Shown: positions 1 to 8,583, numbered from the stretch's first letter. The stretch is DNA of 64,000 nucleotides from Accumulibacter sp. (GCA_024235695.1 JACKLX010000013.1:1-64000); one strand, 5' to 3'. Made by a program: numbers and translations. The notes: generated by a model from the sequence alone, not told the origin.

Positions 1-1113
1 AACTGCGCCCGACGTCTCGCCGCCGGCAACGATCAGCTGCCCAACGCCGAGTTCCACCAGCCCAAGCGCTATCGACGCCAGCGCTTCCTCGACCAGGCTG
101 CCGGCTCGGGCCACGCCAATCCGGGCCTGGATTTCCTTGACCAGCTCGGGCGCGGCAGTTGCGTAGAGCAGCACGGGTTCCCGCGTGACGCGCGACTTGG
201 CCCAGTCAAGAGCGGCCGCCACGACATCGTCGCCTTCGGCGAGACGCAAGGGATCGACGTTGAAAGCCGGATGCCGAGCGCGCATTACCTCGACCTGTGC
301 CTGAGTGGCGATAGAGCAACTGCCCGACACCACCGCTCGCAGGCCACCGGTCGGCGGCAGGCTGGCGGCCGATCTTGCTTGCGCGTCGTCGCCCAGCAGC
401 CACTGGCGGCGGAAGTTCTGCGGCAGCCCCAGGGCGATTCCCGAACCTCCGGTGACCAGCGGCAGGTCCGCACAGGCGGCGCCGATGGCCATCAGATCAT
501 CGTCCGAGATGGCATCGACGATGGCAAAGCCTTTCCCGTCCTTGCGCAGTTCGGCGAAGCGGCGCGCTATCGCCGGTGCGCCCTGCATCACCACGGATTC
601 GGCAACCAGACCGACGCCGCGCTGTACCTGTTGTTGCAGCACACGCACCAGGCTGGAATCGGTCATCGGGGTCAGCGGATGGTTGCGCATTCCCGACTCG
701 CTCAGGAGGGTGTCACCGACGAACAGGTAGCCCTGATAGACACTGCGGCCATTGGCCGGGAAGGCCGGGCAGGCAATGGTGAAGTCGGTACCGAGGGCAT
801 CCATCAGCGCCTCCGCAACCGGCCCGATATTGCCTTGTGGCGTCGAGTCGAAGGTCGAGCAGTACTTGAAATAGAACTGCCGGCAGCCGGTGGCCTGCAG
901 CCAGCGCAGCGCAGCCAGAGACTCTTCGATCGCCTCGGTCGCTGGCGAGGTGCGCGACTTCAGCGCAATCACCACTGCATCGACATCGTCGGGCAAGGGC
1001 CCCTGCGGTATGCCGATCATCTGCACAGTGCGCATGCCGGCCTTGACCAGCATTCCCGCCAGATCCGTACCGCCGGTAAAGTCGTCTGCAATACAACCAA
1101 GAAGCGCGCTCAT
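1..1113 (-). CDS. otnK: 3-oxo-tetronate kinase (DUF1537 / four-carbon acid sugar kinase), C-terminus beyond window
   Basis: The minus-strand frame stays open from ATG at 1113 to the window edge, so the 3' end is missing. The translation begins MSALLGCIADDFTGGTDLAG, the N-terminal signature of the OtnK/DUF1537 kinases, and continues with family-typical segments such as FYFKYCSTFDSTP, VYQGYLFVGD and, near the edge, VAGGETSGAV. Members phosphorylate 3-oxo-tetronates made from threonate or erythronate in the cytoplasm, before decarboxylation to dihydroxyacetone phosphate. The ATG overlaps the TGA of the upstream dehydrogenase (ATGA), so the two are translationally coupled. The dehydrogenase and TRAP transporter next door fit a tetronate pathway. 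The exact stereoisomer cannot be read from sequence. Confidence 0.9.
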   Translation of the reverse strand, partial: MSALLGCIADDFTGGTDLAGMLVKAGMRTVQMIGIPQGPLPDDVDAVVIALKSRTSPATEAIEESLAALRWLQATGCRQFYFKYCSTFDSTPQGNIGPVAEALMDALGTDFTIACPAFPANGRSVYQGYLFVGDTLLSESGMRNHPLTPMTDSSLVRVLQQQVQRGVGLVAESVVMQGAPAIARRFAELRKDGKGFAIVDAISDDDLMAIGAACADLPLVTGGSGIALGLPQNFRRQWLLGDDAQARSAASLPPTGGLRAVVSGSCSIATQAQVEVMRARHPAFNVDPLRLAEGDDVVAAALDWAKSRVTREPVLLYATAAPELVKEIQARIGVARAGSLVEEALASIALGLVELGVGQLIVAGGETSGAV

Positions 1114-2024
1114 GATCGGCCCTCCACCGAGGCGGCAGGAAGAGCGATGCCGGGGAAGATCTTGATCACTGCCGAATCATCCTCGCCGCCATGACCGGCC
1201 GCCGAGGCTTGCAGGAACATCTGGTGCGCAGTTGCCGATAACGGCAGGGGAAAGAAGCTCTTCTTCGCATAATCGAGCACGATGCCCAGGTCCTTGACGA
1301 AGATGTTCACCGCCGACAGGGGCGTGTAATCCCCGTCCAGGATATGCGGCACCCGGTTACCGAACATCCACGAGTTGCCGGCGCTGTTGGTGATCACTTC
1401 ATAGAGTGCCGGCGCGTCACAGCCTGCCTTGAGACCGAGGGCCATCGCCTCGGCGGCGGCGGCGATGTGCACGCCGGCCAGCAGCTGGTTGATCATCTTG
1501 ACCTTGGACCCCTGGCCCGGCCGCTCGCCCAGCCGATAGAGCCTGGCGCAGATCGCGTCGAACAAGGATTCGCAGCGGCTAAACGCCGCCGGCGAACCGG
1601 ATGCCATCACCGACATCTCGCCGGCGGCGGCCTTGGCGGCGCCGCCGGAAACCGGGGCGTCGATGAATTGCAGCTGCAGCGCTTCAAGGCGCTGGCCGAG
1701 GGCTTCGGCAAACTCGGGCGACACCGTTGCGCTGGCAATCACTACCGACCCCGGCAGCAGCTGCGCTGCTGCGCCGTGTTCGCCGAATAACACTTCCTCG
1801 GTTTGCTGGGCGTTCACCACCAGGATCAGGAGCGCATCGACGGTGGCGCCCAGGGCGGCTGGTGAGGGCGCGGCGAGAGCCCCCTGTTCGACAACTTTCG
1901 CCACCACCTCGGGGCGCAGGTCGAACACATGCACAGTGAAGCCGGCACGCAACAGAGACTGGGCGACACCCATGCCCATGGCACCGAGACCGATGACACC
2001 CACGCGACGTATGTTAGTACTCAT
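1110..2024 (-). CDS. ltnD: NAD-dependent L-threonate / tetronate dehydrogenase, 3-hydroxyisobutyrate dehydrogenase family
   Basis: The 304-residue protein has an N-terminal Rossmann motif GVIGLGAMGMGVA (about residues 8-20), the substrate loop DAPVSGGAAKAAAGEMS and the catalytic-Lys region KMINQLLAGVHIAAAAEA. These are hallmarks of the beta-hydroxyacid dehydrogenase family. ATG at 2024 was chosen because AGGAG lies 8 bases upstream; an in-frame extension upstream encodes a proline run and has no ribosome site. Next to otnK it is expected to oxidise threonate or erythronate at C2 to the 3-oxo acid that OtnK phosphorylates. It follows dctM after an 85-base gap that contains a strong hairpin. 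Confidence 0.88.
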   Translation of the reverse strand: MSTNIRRVGVIGLGAMGMGVAQSLLRAGFTVHVFDLRPEVVAKVVEQGALAAPSPAALGATVDALLILVVNAQQTEEVLFGEHGAAAQLLPGSVVIASATVSPEFAEALGQRLEALQLQFIDAPVSGGAAKAAAGEMSVMASGSPAAFSRCESLFDAICARLYRLGERPGQGSKVKMINQLLAGVHIAAAAEAMALGLKAGCDAPALYEVITNSAGNSWMFGNRVPHILDGDYTPLSAVNIFVKDLGIVLDYAKKSFFPLPLSATAHQMFLQASAAGHGGEDDSAVIKIFPGIALPAASVEGRS

Positions 2025-2054
2025 TTTCGATACTCCTGACATTTTGAAAGGCGG

Positions 2055-2077
2055 GGGTGGCGGCTTGGCCGCCACCC
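2055..2077 (-). terminator. intercistronic hairpin between dctM and ltnD
   Basis: A perfect 10-bp inverted repeat (GGGTGGCGGC / GCCGCCACCC) with a 3-base loop lies in the 85-base gap between dctM and ltnD. On the minus strand it is followed by CGCCTTTC, a poor U-tract. It could be a partial terminator or an mRNA-stabilising hairpin that lowers enzyme expression relative to the transporter. Confidence 0.5.
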
Positions 2078-2109
2078 GATACAAGGCGTTCCTGAGGACT
2101 GCGCAAGGC

Positions 2110-3387
2110 TCAGCGATAGACCAGATCACGCAGGAACAGGCTCAGCGGCGGGAAGTAGGTAATCACCATCAGACAGCCGACGATCACCAGGACGAAGGGA
2201 ATCAGCGAAGTGATGATCTTGTCCAGCGAGGTCTTGGCGACGGCGCAGGCGGCAAAGAGATTGACGCCGAACGGCGGGGTAATCATGCCGAGCGCCAGGT
2301 TCACCACCATGATGGTGCCAAAATGAACCGGATCGACGCCAAACAGGACGGCTACCGGTACGAGAATCGGCGCCAGCACGATGATCGACGCAGAAGTTTC
2401 GATGAACATGCCGATTACGAACAGCGACGCATTGACGCCGAGCAGGAACATCCACGGGCTGGTCAGATGCTCTTTGAGGAATTCGCCGATGGCCTCCGGT
2501 ACCCCGGCACGCGTGATCAGGTAGCTGAACAGGCCCGCGTTGGCGATGATGAACATGATCACCGCCGACGAGATCACCGACTTCTTGAAGATTGGAAAGA
2601 GGTGCTCGAAGCGGATTTCGCGGTAGACCAGCATGCCAACCGCGAGGGCATAGAAGACCGCTACCACGGCCGCCTCGGTCGGCGTAAAGATACCGCCGTA
2701 GATGCCGCCAAGGATGATCACCGGCATCATCAGCGCCAGAGCCGCCTGCCGGAATGCCGTTGCGAACGGCATGCGCCCGAGATGGTCGTCTTTACCAAAT
2801 CCCTTGATCTTGGACCAGATCCAGACGAAGAGAATCAGCCCGGCAACGATTAGCAGACCGGGGCCAAAACCGGCGACGAACAGCTCGCCGATGGAGACCT
2901 CGGCCGACACGCCATACAGAATCATCGGGATCGACGGCGGGATGATGACGCCAAGCTCGGCACTGGTGGCCTGCAGCGAGGTGGCGAAGCCTGTCGGGTA
3001 ACCATGCTTGATCATCGCCGGGATGAGGATCGCGCCGATGGCGAAAGTGGTCGCGACGCTTGAGCCCGAGACAGCGGCGAAGATCAAGCAGGTCAGCACG
3101 CAGGTCATCGCCAGACCGCCCTGCAGACCGCCAACGATGGCTTTGGCGAACTCGACCAGACGCCGCGAGATGCCACCGACTTCCATCAGGTTTCCAGCCA
3201 GAATGAAGAAGGGAATGGCGGCCAGCGCGAACTTGTCGATGGCACCGAAGATCTCTTTCGGGACCACCAGCAGCGGAACGCTGCCGAACAACTGGATACC
3301 GGCGATGCTTGCGAAACCGATGGATACGGCAATAGGGATGCTGAAAGCGAAGCAGAGCAGCATGACGATGAACATGGCAGCGGACAT
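2110..3387 (-). CDS. dctM: TRAP transporter large permease (DctM family)
   Basis: The 425-residue hydrophobic protein spans the usual DctM length with about 12 membrane segments. It carries family motifs including FFILAGNLMEVGG, GSSVATTFAIGAILIPAM, the PPSIPMILYGV segment and the C-terminal TPPFGVNLFAACAVAK. It forms the ion-coupled translocation channel of a tripartite TRAP importer in the inner membrane. The ATG is preceded by AAGGAG. It lies 31 bases after dctQ and upstream of ltnD-otnK on the same transcript, so it probably imports the C4 sugar acid that those enzymes degrade. Confidence 0.93.
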   Translation of the reverse strand: MSAAMFIVMLLCFAFSIPIAVSIGFASIAGIQLFGSVPLLVVPKEIFGAIDKFALAAIPFFILAGNLMEVGGISRRLVEFAKAIVGGLQGGLAMTCVLTCLIFAAVSGSSVATTFAIGAILIPAMIKHGYPTGFATSLQATSAELGVIIPPSIPMILYGVSAEVSIGELFVAGFGPGLLIVAGLILFVWIWSKIKGFGKDDHLGRMPFATAFRQAALALMMPVIILGGIYGGIFTPTEAAVVAVFYALAVGMLVYREIRFEHLFPIFKKSVISSAVIMFIIANAGLFSYLITRAGVPEAIGEFLKEHLTSPWMFLLGVNASLFVIGMFIETSASIIVLAPILVPVAVLFGVDPVHFGTIMVVNLALGMITPPFGVNLFAACAVAKTSLDKIITSLIPFVLVIVGCLMVITYFPPLSLFLRDLVYR

Positions 3388-3418
3388 GGGGTCTCCTTTG
3401 TCTTGGGTGTGACCGGTT

Positions 3419-3913
3419 CTACAGAGCGGTGTCGAGCTCCATGTGGCGCGGGTCGAAGTGATTGGCGAGGACTGCGATGATGCTGAAGAAGCCGCCGACC
3501 GGTAGCGCCAGATAGCCCCAGGCGATGGAGATCATTTCCAGTCCTGCCAGCTCCTGATGACGCACCCGCCAGGCGATTTCCGCGCCGAACCACACGATGA
3601 CGGCGAGGAATGCGATGGTGACGGTGGTGATCAAGGTGTGCAGAATGCGCCGCCATGTACCTTTGCTGAGACGGAACATGAGATCCACCGAAACCAGAGC
3701 GCCCTGGCGGAATGCGGCGACCGTGCCGAGCATCACCATCCAGATCAGGGTCATGCGGACACCGACTTCACTCCAGGTGGAGGGCTCGGAGAACACGAAA
3801 CGGGTGATCACCTGGTAGAAGCCAAGAGTCGCGGCCAGGGCCATCAGTAAACAGGCGAGCACCATCATCGCCGAGCTGACGCGACGCTCGGCTGCGAGGA
3901 ATAACTTGAGCAT
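3419..3913 (-). CDS. dctQ: TRAP transporter small permease (DctQ family)
   Basis: The 164-residue protein has four predicted membrane helices and the DctQ pattern: an N-terminal LKLFLAAERRVSSAM helix, then TWSEVGVRMTLIWMVMLGTV and RQGALVSVDL. DctQ pairs with DctM and contacts the periplasmic receptor. The start is ATG at 3913 with only a weak ribosome site (GAAACGCCC). It follows dctP after 57 bases that contain a hairpin, and dctM follows after 31 bases. Confidence 0.9.
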   Translation of the reverse strand: MLKLFLAAERRVSSAMMVLACLLMALAATLGFYQVITRFVFSEPSTWSEVGVRMTLIWMVMLGTVAAFRQGALVSVDLMFRLSKGTWRRILHTLITTVTIAFLAVIVWFGAEIAWRVRHQELAGLEMISIAWGYLALPVGGFFSIIAVLANHFDPRHMELDTAL

Positions 3914-3922
3914 GGGCGTTTC

Positions 3923-3953
3923 GGGGTCGGTCCACCGACGCGGCGCCGACCCC
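3923..3953 (-). terminator. hairpin after dctP
   Basis: An 8-bp inverted repeat (GGGGTCGG / CCGACCCC), with a GC-rich interior, sits between the dctP stop and the dctQ start. Such hairpins behind binding-protein genes usually protect the upstream message or cause partial termination, giving more receptor than permease. There is no T-run, so full termination is unlikely. Confidence 0.45.
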
Positions 3954-3970
3954 GTCCTTTCAGAGGTGGG

Positions 3971-4948
3971 TTATTGGACGTCCTGAATCTTCTTGATGGC
4001 GTCGGCGCCAAATTCCTTGGCGTAGACCGTATAAGCGGGCTTCACGGCTTCCTGGAAGGGCTTGATGTCGACCTTCTCGACCACCTTCACACCGGCCCCC
4101 TTGATCACCGCGATGCCTTTGTCCTCGTCCTCGTTGACCCGCTTGCGGTTGGCAACAGCCGCTAGCTTGCCGGCTTCGAGGAAGGCCTTCCTGTCGGCTT
4201 CGGACAGGTTGTTCCAGGCGTCGCTAGACATCAGCAGAAGCGCGGGAGAATAGACGTGCCCGGTGAGGGAGACGTTGTCTTGAACCGTGTACAGCTTGTT
4301 CGAGAGAATTACCGGCACCGGGTTTTCCTGACCATCGACCGTGCCTTGCTGGAGCGCGGTGAAGAGCTCGTTCATCGCCATCGGCGTCGGCAGCGCGCCC
4401 ATGGTCTTGAACGCTTCCATATGGACCTTGTTTTCCATGGTCCGGATCTTCAGGCCCTTGACATCCGCCGGAACGTTGATCGGGTGCCGACTGTTGGTCA
4501 TATGGCGGAAACCGTTCTCCAGCCAGACGACGCCCACGAAGCCCTTGGCCGGGAATTTCTTGAGCACCTCTTGTCCAATCGGACCATCGAGCACCTTGCG
4601 TGCGTGTGCATAGTCACGGAACAGGAAGGGAATGTCGAAGATGCGCGTCGCGGGGATGAAATTGCCCACCGGGCCGGTGGAAGTGATCACCATGTCCTGG
4701 GTTCCCAGCTGCACCGCTTCGATCATCTCGCGCTCGCCGCCCAAGGCCGATGAGGGAAACTGCTGGACCTTGTAGCGACCATTGGTCCGCTTCGCCAGCT
4801 CTTCTCCGAAAACGTTTGCCGCGACGCCGTAGTGGGAATCATTGGTGGCCGTGTAGCCGAGCTTGAGAACCGTTTCCGCCTGCACTGCACCGGCGGTGCT
4901 GAAGCAGAGTGCCAAGAGCAACGAGTTGAGTAGGGGGCTGCGTTTCAT
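3971..4948 (-). CDS. dctP: TRAP transporter periplasmic solute receptor (DctP family)
   Basis: The 325-residue protein starts with a Sec signal peptide (MKRSPLLNSLLLALCFSTAGAVQA) and continues as a DctP-fold receptor. Seen motifs include FPSSALGGEREMIEAVQLGTQDM, KIRTMENKVHMEAFKTMGA and FTALQQGTVDGQENP; the Arg in the KIRTMEN region is the one that normally binds the substrate carboxylate. GAGGAG stands before the ATG. It is the first gene of the operon dctPQM-ltnD-otnK, divergent from a FadR-type regulator. By context the ligand is a tetronate or a related sugar acid (inference). Confidence 0.93.
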   Translation of the reverse strand: MKRSPLLNSLLLALCFSTAGAVQAETVLKLGYTATNDSHYGVAANVFGEELAKRTNGRYKVQQFPSSALGGEREMIEAVQLGTQDMVITSTGPVGNFIPATRIFDIPFLFRDYAHARKVLDGPIGQEVLKKFPAKGFVGVVWLENGFRHMTNSRHPINVPADVKGLKIRTMENKVHMEAFKTMGALPTPMAMNELFTALQQGTVDGQENPVPVILSNKLYTVQDNVSLTGHVYSPALLLMSSDAWNNLSEADRKAFLEAGKLAAVANRKRVNEDEDKGIAVIKGAGVKVVEKVDIKPFQEAVKPAYTVYAKEFGADAIKKIQDVQ

Positions 4949-5012
4949 GTGTATCTCCTCTAGTGTTTGAGTGAAGACCCAACTTTGGGCAACAGTTCAA
5001 TGAGCTGTCTTT

Positions 5013-5084
5013 TCTAGATGTCTAGAAGTTGTCTAGTTGCGGCCTGACAGAAATGTACAAACAGCTGAACAGATAGTCAACTAT
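5013..5084. promoter_or_regulatory. cluster of inverted repeats in the dctP / regulator divergent region
   Basis: The gap between the divergent dctP and fadR-type genes is AT-rich and holds TCTAGA-TG-TCTAGA (5013-5026), a related TTGTCTAGTTG (5029-5039) and ATAGT-CA-ACTAT (5073-5084). A TATAGT hexamer at 5115-5120 could be the -10 of the regulator. FadR-family proteins bind short palindromes in such divergent regions, so these are operator candidates; which of them is used is unknown. Confidence 0.45.
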
Positions 5085-5166
5085 TTTTTTGCAGCTACAT
5101 GACTTGTCTTGTTGTATAGTTCGGCTACGTCAACAACACGCTGCCTTGAAGCAGGGAGATCAGGCC

Positions 5167-5994
5167 TTGAATACCGCCCGCCTGTTCACCTTTTCCCAAT
5201 CCAATCCCGTAAATACGGGGTTTGTCACCGGCACCCTTGCCTCCCGGGTGGCCGAACAACTTCTCGACAAGATGCGCTCTGACGATCTCGCACCCGGCAC
5301 CCGCCTGCCGTCGGAAATCGCCATGGCCAAGCATTTCGGCGTCAGCCGCACGGTCATGCGCGAGGCGATCGCGCGGCTCAAGGCGGACGGCCTCCTGGAG
5401 ACACGAAGGGGTAGCGGTGCTTTTGTGCGGACCACCGATCGACAGCAAACCCTCGTCGACGGCGACCGAATGACCGAGGAGTCAGTGGGAGCGCTCTTGA
5501 ACCTGATCGAGGTGCGCCGTGGCGTTGAGTCGGAAGTGGCGGCATTGGCTGCAGTTCGTCGCACGCCGGGGCAACTGGCGGAAATCGAGCATGCCTTGCG
5601 CCGTATAGACGAGGCAGTCGCCGCCGGCAGCGATGGCGTTGAGGAAGACGCCCGCCTGCACCAGTGCATAGCCGCAACCACCGGCAACCCCTATTGGGTT
5701 CGGATCATCGAAATGTTCGCGCAGCACGTTCGCTCGGCAGTCAGGGTGACGCGAGCCAATGAAGCCCGCCGTGATGATTTTTCGCGGCAGGTGAGGGCCG
5801 AGCATGAGCAGATCGTCAGTGCCATCGCCGCCCGGGACCCGGATCTCGCACGTGCCGCTGCGACGCAGCACATGGAAGGCGCCGCTCAGCGGGTACGTGC
5901 CGCCGACCGGGACTTCTGGCGTGGGGAGGGCGGAGAGCTGGCCCGCCAGCTCAGTCCCGCGGAAAGCGACGCCAAGGAGTCGTGCGCAGGATAA
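5167..5994 (+). CDS. FadR-subfamily GntR transcriptional regulator (wHTH + FCD)
   Basis: The 275-residue form has an N-terminal winged helix with the GntR signature LPSEIAMAKHFGVSRTVMRE followed by GLLETRRGSGAFV. A C-terminal FCD ligand domain follows, with DARLHQCIAATTGNPYW supplying metal-ligand Asp/His positions. TTG at 5167 is preferred because AGGGAG lies about 9 bases upstream; a longer frame from TTG at 5089 has no ribosome site and runs into the presumed promoter. Divergent placement to the TRAP/tetronate operon suggests it represses that operon until the sugar acid or a catabolite binds. Confidence 0.88.
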   Translation: MNTARLFTFSQSNPVNTGFVTGTLASRVAEQLLDKMRSDDLAPGTRLPSEIAMAKHFGVSRTVMREAIARLKADGLLETRRGSGAFVRTTDRQQTLVDGDRMTEESVGALLNLIEVRRGVESEVAALAAVRRTPGQLAEIEHALRRIDEAVAAGSDGVEEDARLHQCIAATTGNPYWVRIIEMFAQHVRSAVRVTRANEARRDDFSRQVRAEHEQIVSAIAARDPDLARAAATQHMEGAAQRVRAADRDFWRGEGGELARQLSPAESDAKESCAG

Positions 5995-6686
5995 ACGGCC
6001 TCAGCCAGGGTCCGTCGAGTGCGTGACCACGGGTGGATCCACCCGTGGTCCCTGGCAATTCGACGCCGCCGGCGTCGTGCCCGGCGAGGTCGACGAGTTG
6101 CTTGGCGCGACTGTCCGTCGACGCCGGCCCGGCCAGATGCCAAAGGCGCGTTCGCCAATCCGAAAGCTTCACTGCGCCTTCTTCGAGCACCGCGACAGGA
6201 AGTCTGACCGCGCCCTTGCATGCCTTAAGCCCCCGCTGAACCCGGCCGCCTCACTGCCCCGGTTGAACGCGTCACTTTCGGCAACGAGCAGAACGGTTTC
6301 TGTGTTCTTCGCCTGAAAGCAATAGGGCTATGTGGTCGGTTTTCGGCACGAACTCCCCCCATCCCTGTACTGCCCCATGCGGCAGGCGCAATTTGCTCAA
6401 ACTGCACGGATTACCGCATACCCAGATAGGTGAAGGTGTTGAGGGTTGGACGTAGCTCCCGAACTGCGGGCAGAAGAGGTCAATCTCTCGCCCGTCCCGG
6501 TTCGCGGCACTGAGGCTCGCGCAGGCGGCCAGGCTGTTGTCAGGCGGCTTTGCGACGGCACGCCAAACAGAGACCCGTCCTCGTTGCTGTCCTGCCCGGG
6601 CAATGAGTTTGACGTAGTCCCCATCCCCTTTCCGCGATTGGCATCTACAGGCCACCCCGTTACCAGAGCCGGACCATCGTGCGGGC
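5995..6686. other. 692-base region without a recognisable gene
   Basis: Several open frames exist on both strands, but none has a ribosome site plus a recognisable domain. The segment holds a 26-bp perfect palindrome (6025-6050) and a second small inverted repeat, CGACGCC / GGCGTCG, at about 6060-6076. It may hold degraded coding sequence, but nothing can be named. Confidence 0.5.
6025..6050. repeat. 26-bp perfect palindrome
   Basis: The left arm GACCACGGGTGGA is followed immediately by its exact reverse complement, with no loop and a central GATC. It lies 31 bases after the stop of the FadR-type regulator and has no T-run. It may be a terminator hairpin of that gene or a protein-binding site. 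Confidence 0.6.
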
Positions 6687-7493
6687 TCATGATGCCGGCG
6701 GCTTACGTTTCTCGATCACCAGGCACTGCATGAGCCTTCGTTCCGCATCGCTGACGTCTCCCTCGCTGTCGTTGGCAAGAAAATGCCGGCGAAACGCAGC
6801 CAAGGCAGCCGCGGGGTTCGAGGTGTCGTAACCGATATCCTGAAGCGCCATCAGAGAATCAAAGGAATCCGGGATTGGCAGAACTGCTTGTTGGTGGCAC
6901 CACAGACCATACCCCTCCTTCGCCAGGCGTTCCCAGGGAAAGAGCCGACTGGGATCGACTTTTCGACCCGGGGCAACATCGCCGTGCCCGAGGAAGTTGT
7001 TCGTCGGAATCCGGTAACGCTCTTTCACGCCCTTCAACACATCAAGAAGTACCGTCATCTGCGCTTCCGAGTAAGGTTCCGCTCCCGTGTTGTCGAGTTC
7101 AATGCCGATCGACGCCGAGTTGAGGTCGGTGTTGCCTCCCCAGTAGGACTTGCCCGCGTGCCAGGCGCGCCTTTCTTCATCGACCAGTTGATACAGAGTG
7201 CCGTCGCGTCCGATCAGATAATGGGAGCTGACTTCTCGGGCTGGGTTGGTTAGCGTCCTGAGGGCATGCTCGGCGTTGCTGCTCGTGGTGTCGTGAAGGA
7301 TCACGAAATTTGGCCGCCGGGCGTTGTGGTTGGGAGATGGAACCACGATGGCTCGTTCAAATCCCACCGGAAATCTGGCGCATCCAGCGACCAACGCGCA
7401 TGCCAAACCGAGAGACACCAAGAGCAGGAGGCGAGAAGGCACCTCAAGCGCTCGTGGCTTGGGCCTCGGGAAGGATTTCAGTTTCCTGTTCAA
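6687..7493 (-). CDS. N-acetylmuramoyl-L-alanine amidase, AmiD-like lipoprotein (Amidase_2)
   Basis: The protein contains an Amidase_2/AmpD fold: FVILHDTTSS with the first zinc His, SSHYLIGRDGTLYQLVDEERRAWHAG, SIGIELDNTG, and LGHGDVAPGRKVDPSRLFPW with the second His and the Asp ligand. A hydrophobic leader ending LVAGC is a lipobox, so it is probably anchored in the outer membrane and cleaves peptide stems from muropeptides, as AmiD does. The C-terminal helical part (about residues 180-230) resembles the AmiD peptidoglycan-binding extension. The start is uncertain: TTG at 7493 gives 268 residues, close to AmiD; the frame is open upstream to 7634. Confidence 0.83.
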   Translation of the reverse strand: MNRKLKSFPRPKPRALEVPSRLLLLVSLGLACALVAGCARFPVGFERAIVVPSPNHNARRPNFVILHDTTSSNAEHALRTLTNPAREVSSHYLIGRDGTLYQLVDEERRAWHAGKSYWGGNTDLNSASIGIELDNTGAEPYSEAQMTVLLDVLKGVKERYRIPTNNFLGHGDVAPGRKVDPSRLFPWERLAKEGYGLWCHQQAVLPIPDSFDSLMALQDIGYDTSNPAAALAAFRRHFLANDSEGDVSDAERRLMQCLVIEKRKPPAS

Positions 7494-7646
7494 TGTGTTG
7501 GCCTGAAGGTTGAGGAATGGAAATCTGCCGCTTGCAATCGACGCGCGCCCGTCTTTGGACTCCGCTCTCTCCGAGGTGCCCTGCGGATCAGATCGGTCAA
7601 GTCGAACCGGTATAGCGCTGCAGGAGAAAAACATTTCGCTACTCGA

Positions 7647-8255
7647 TTACGCGTCCTCTGTCGCTCGAACACAGAGAACCTGGTAGTTGTTGTTCGACGG
7701 CTGCCGTTCATCCGTGATGAACGGATCCGGTCGGCCACGTACCAGATCAGAGAGCTTCTCATAGCCGTGAAGACGGGAATCAAAGCCTGGCTGAACCCTC
7801 TGGAGGTAACTTCCAAAGGTCTTGAGCGGCGACCAACGCGCATGATCGACCGAATTGTCGAGTGCTTCCATCAAGAACTTTTCGGGAAATTCTGGACGTG
7901 TGAGCGGTCCTGTGGTCTCCACGATCTGTGATGCTCGTCCGGCGCTTGAAGCTTTCGCCGGGTTGTGCGGCGGCTACTTCTGACGCATCTGGAGGGCGTA
8001 GGACCTCAGTGAAAATGAATTTGTGGCAAGCGTTACGGAAAGCTTCCAACGCCTTCTGCCCGCCAAACCCAAAGACCTGAAGACCCTCTTCGCGGCGACG
8101 GACAGCAAGGCCAGTAAAGTCGCTATCGCTGGTCACCATACGGAAACCGTCGAATCTACTCGTGTAGAGTAGATCCATCGTATCGATGATCATTGTACCG
8201 TCAGTCGCATCCTTATCGATCGTCTAGGCGAACCGCTGGATTGGCTTGATCGAGT
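7647..8255 (-). pseudogene. disrupted NYN (LabA/DUF88) - OST-HTH/LOTUS protein
   Basis: One frame (8193 downwards) encodes MIIDTMDLLYTSRFDGFRMV, then VTSDSDFTGLAVRRREEGL and FRNACHKFIFTEVL, the acidic core of an NYN ribonuclease-like domain. A second frame (about 7922-7650) encodes a LOTUS/OST-HTH module (FGSYLQRVQPGFDSRLHGYEKLSDLV). In intact relatives these are one protein. Here a frameshift between about 7925 and 7980 separates them. An in-frame TAG at 8226-8224 interrupts the NYN N-terminus, just before a DKDATDG segment that normally precedes MIIDxMD. The first strand of the NYN domain is not found upstream. It is probably a decaying gene; sequencing error alone would need two events. 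Confidence 0.75.
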
Positions 8256-8583
8256 ACCCGCGGCGACATCCCGGTCACAGATCCGCCGTGCGAAGCCAAC
8301 TCCATCCCATCCACATTCAGGAGCCTGCGTCGCCCCTGCTTCGTTCACATCTCACCACTCACGTCGCCGCCAAATTCCGCCGCCATTGATTGCCGCCAGA
8401 CTTGTGCGGATATACGCAGGCGCCAACCTCCTTCGCAAGATCTGCGGCCTGCACACGCGTGACCAGGCTGCCGCGCAGCGGCGGGCAGGGTGGAATCCAG
8501 CATTCCACGGCCAGGTGAAATGCGAAAGGCAGGACACGGTCCCTGGCGAGGACCGGCAAGCTGCCTCCGGCTTTCTTGCATGA
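8256..8583. other. 328-base stretch with no recognisable gene
   Basis: This lies upstream of the broken NYN gene and after the PEP-CTERM stop. Short frames on both strands have no ribosome site or known domain. It may contain eroded 5' sequence of the NYN gene. Confidence 0.4.

Noticed and set aside
713-1096. Short minus-strand frame inside the otnK region
   Set aside because: It is out of frame with the OtnK translation, which shows clear family motifs from 1113 to the window edge.
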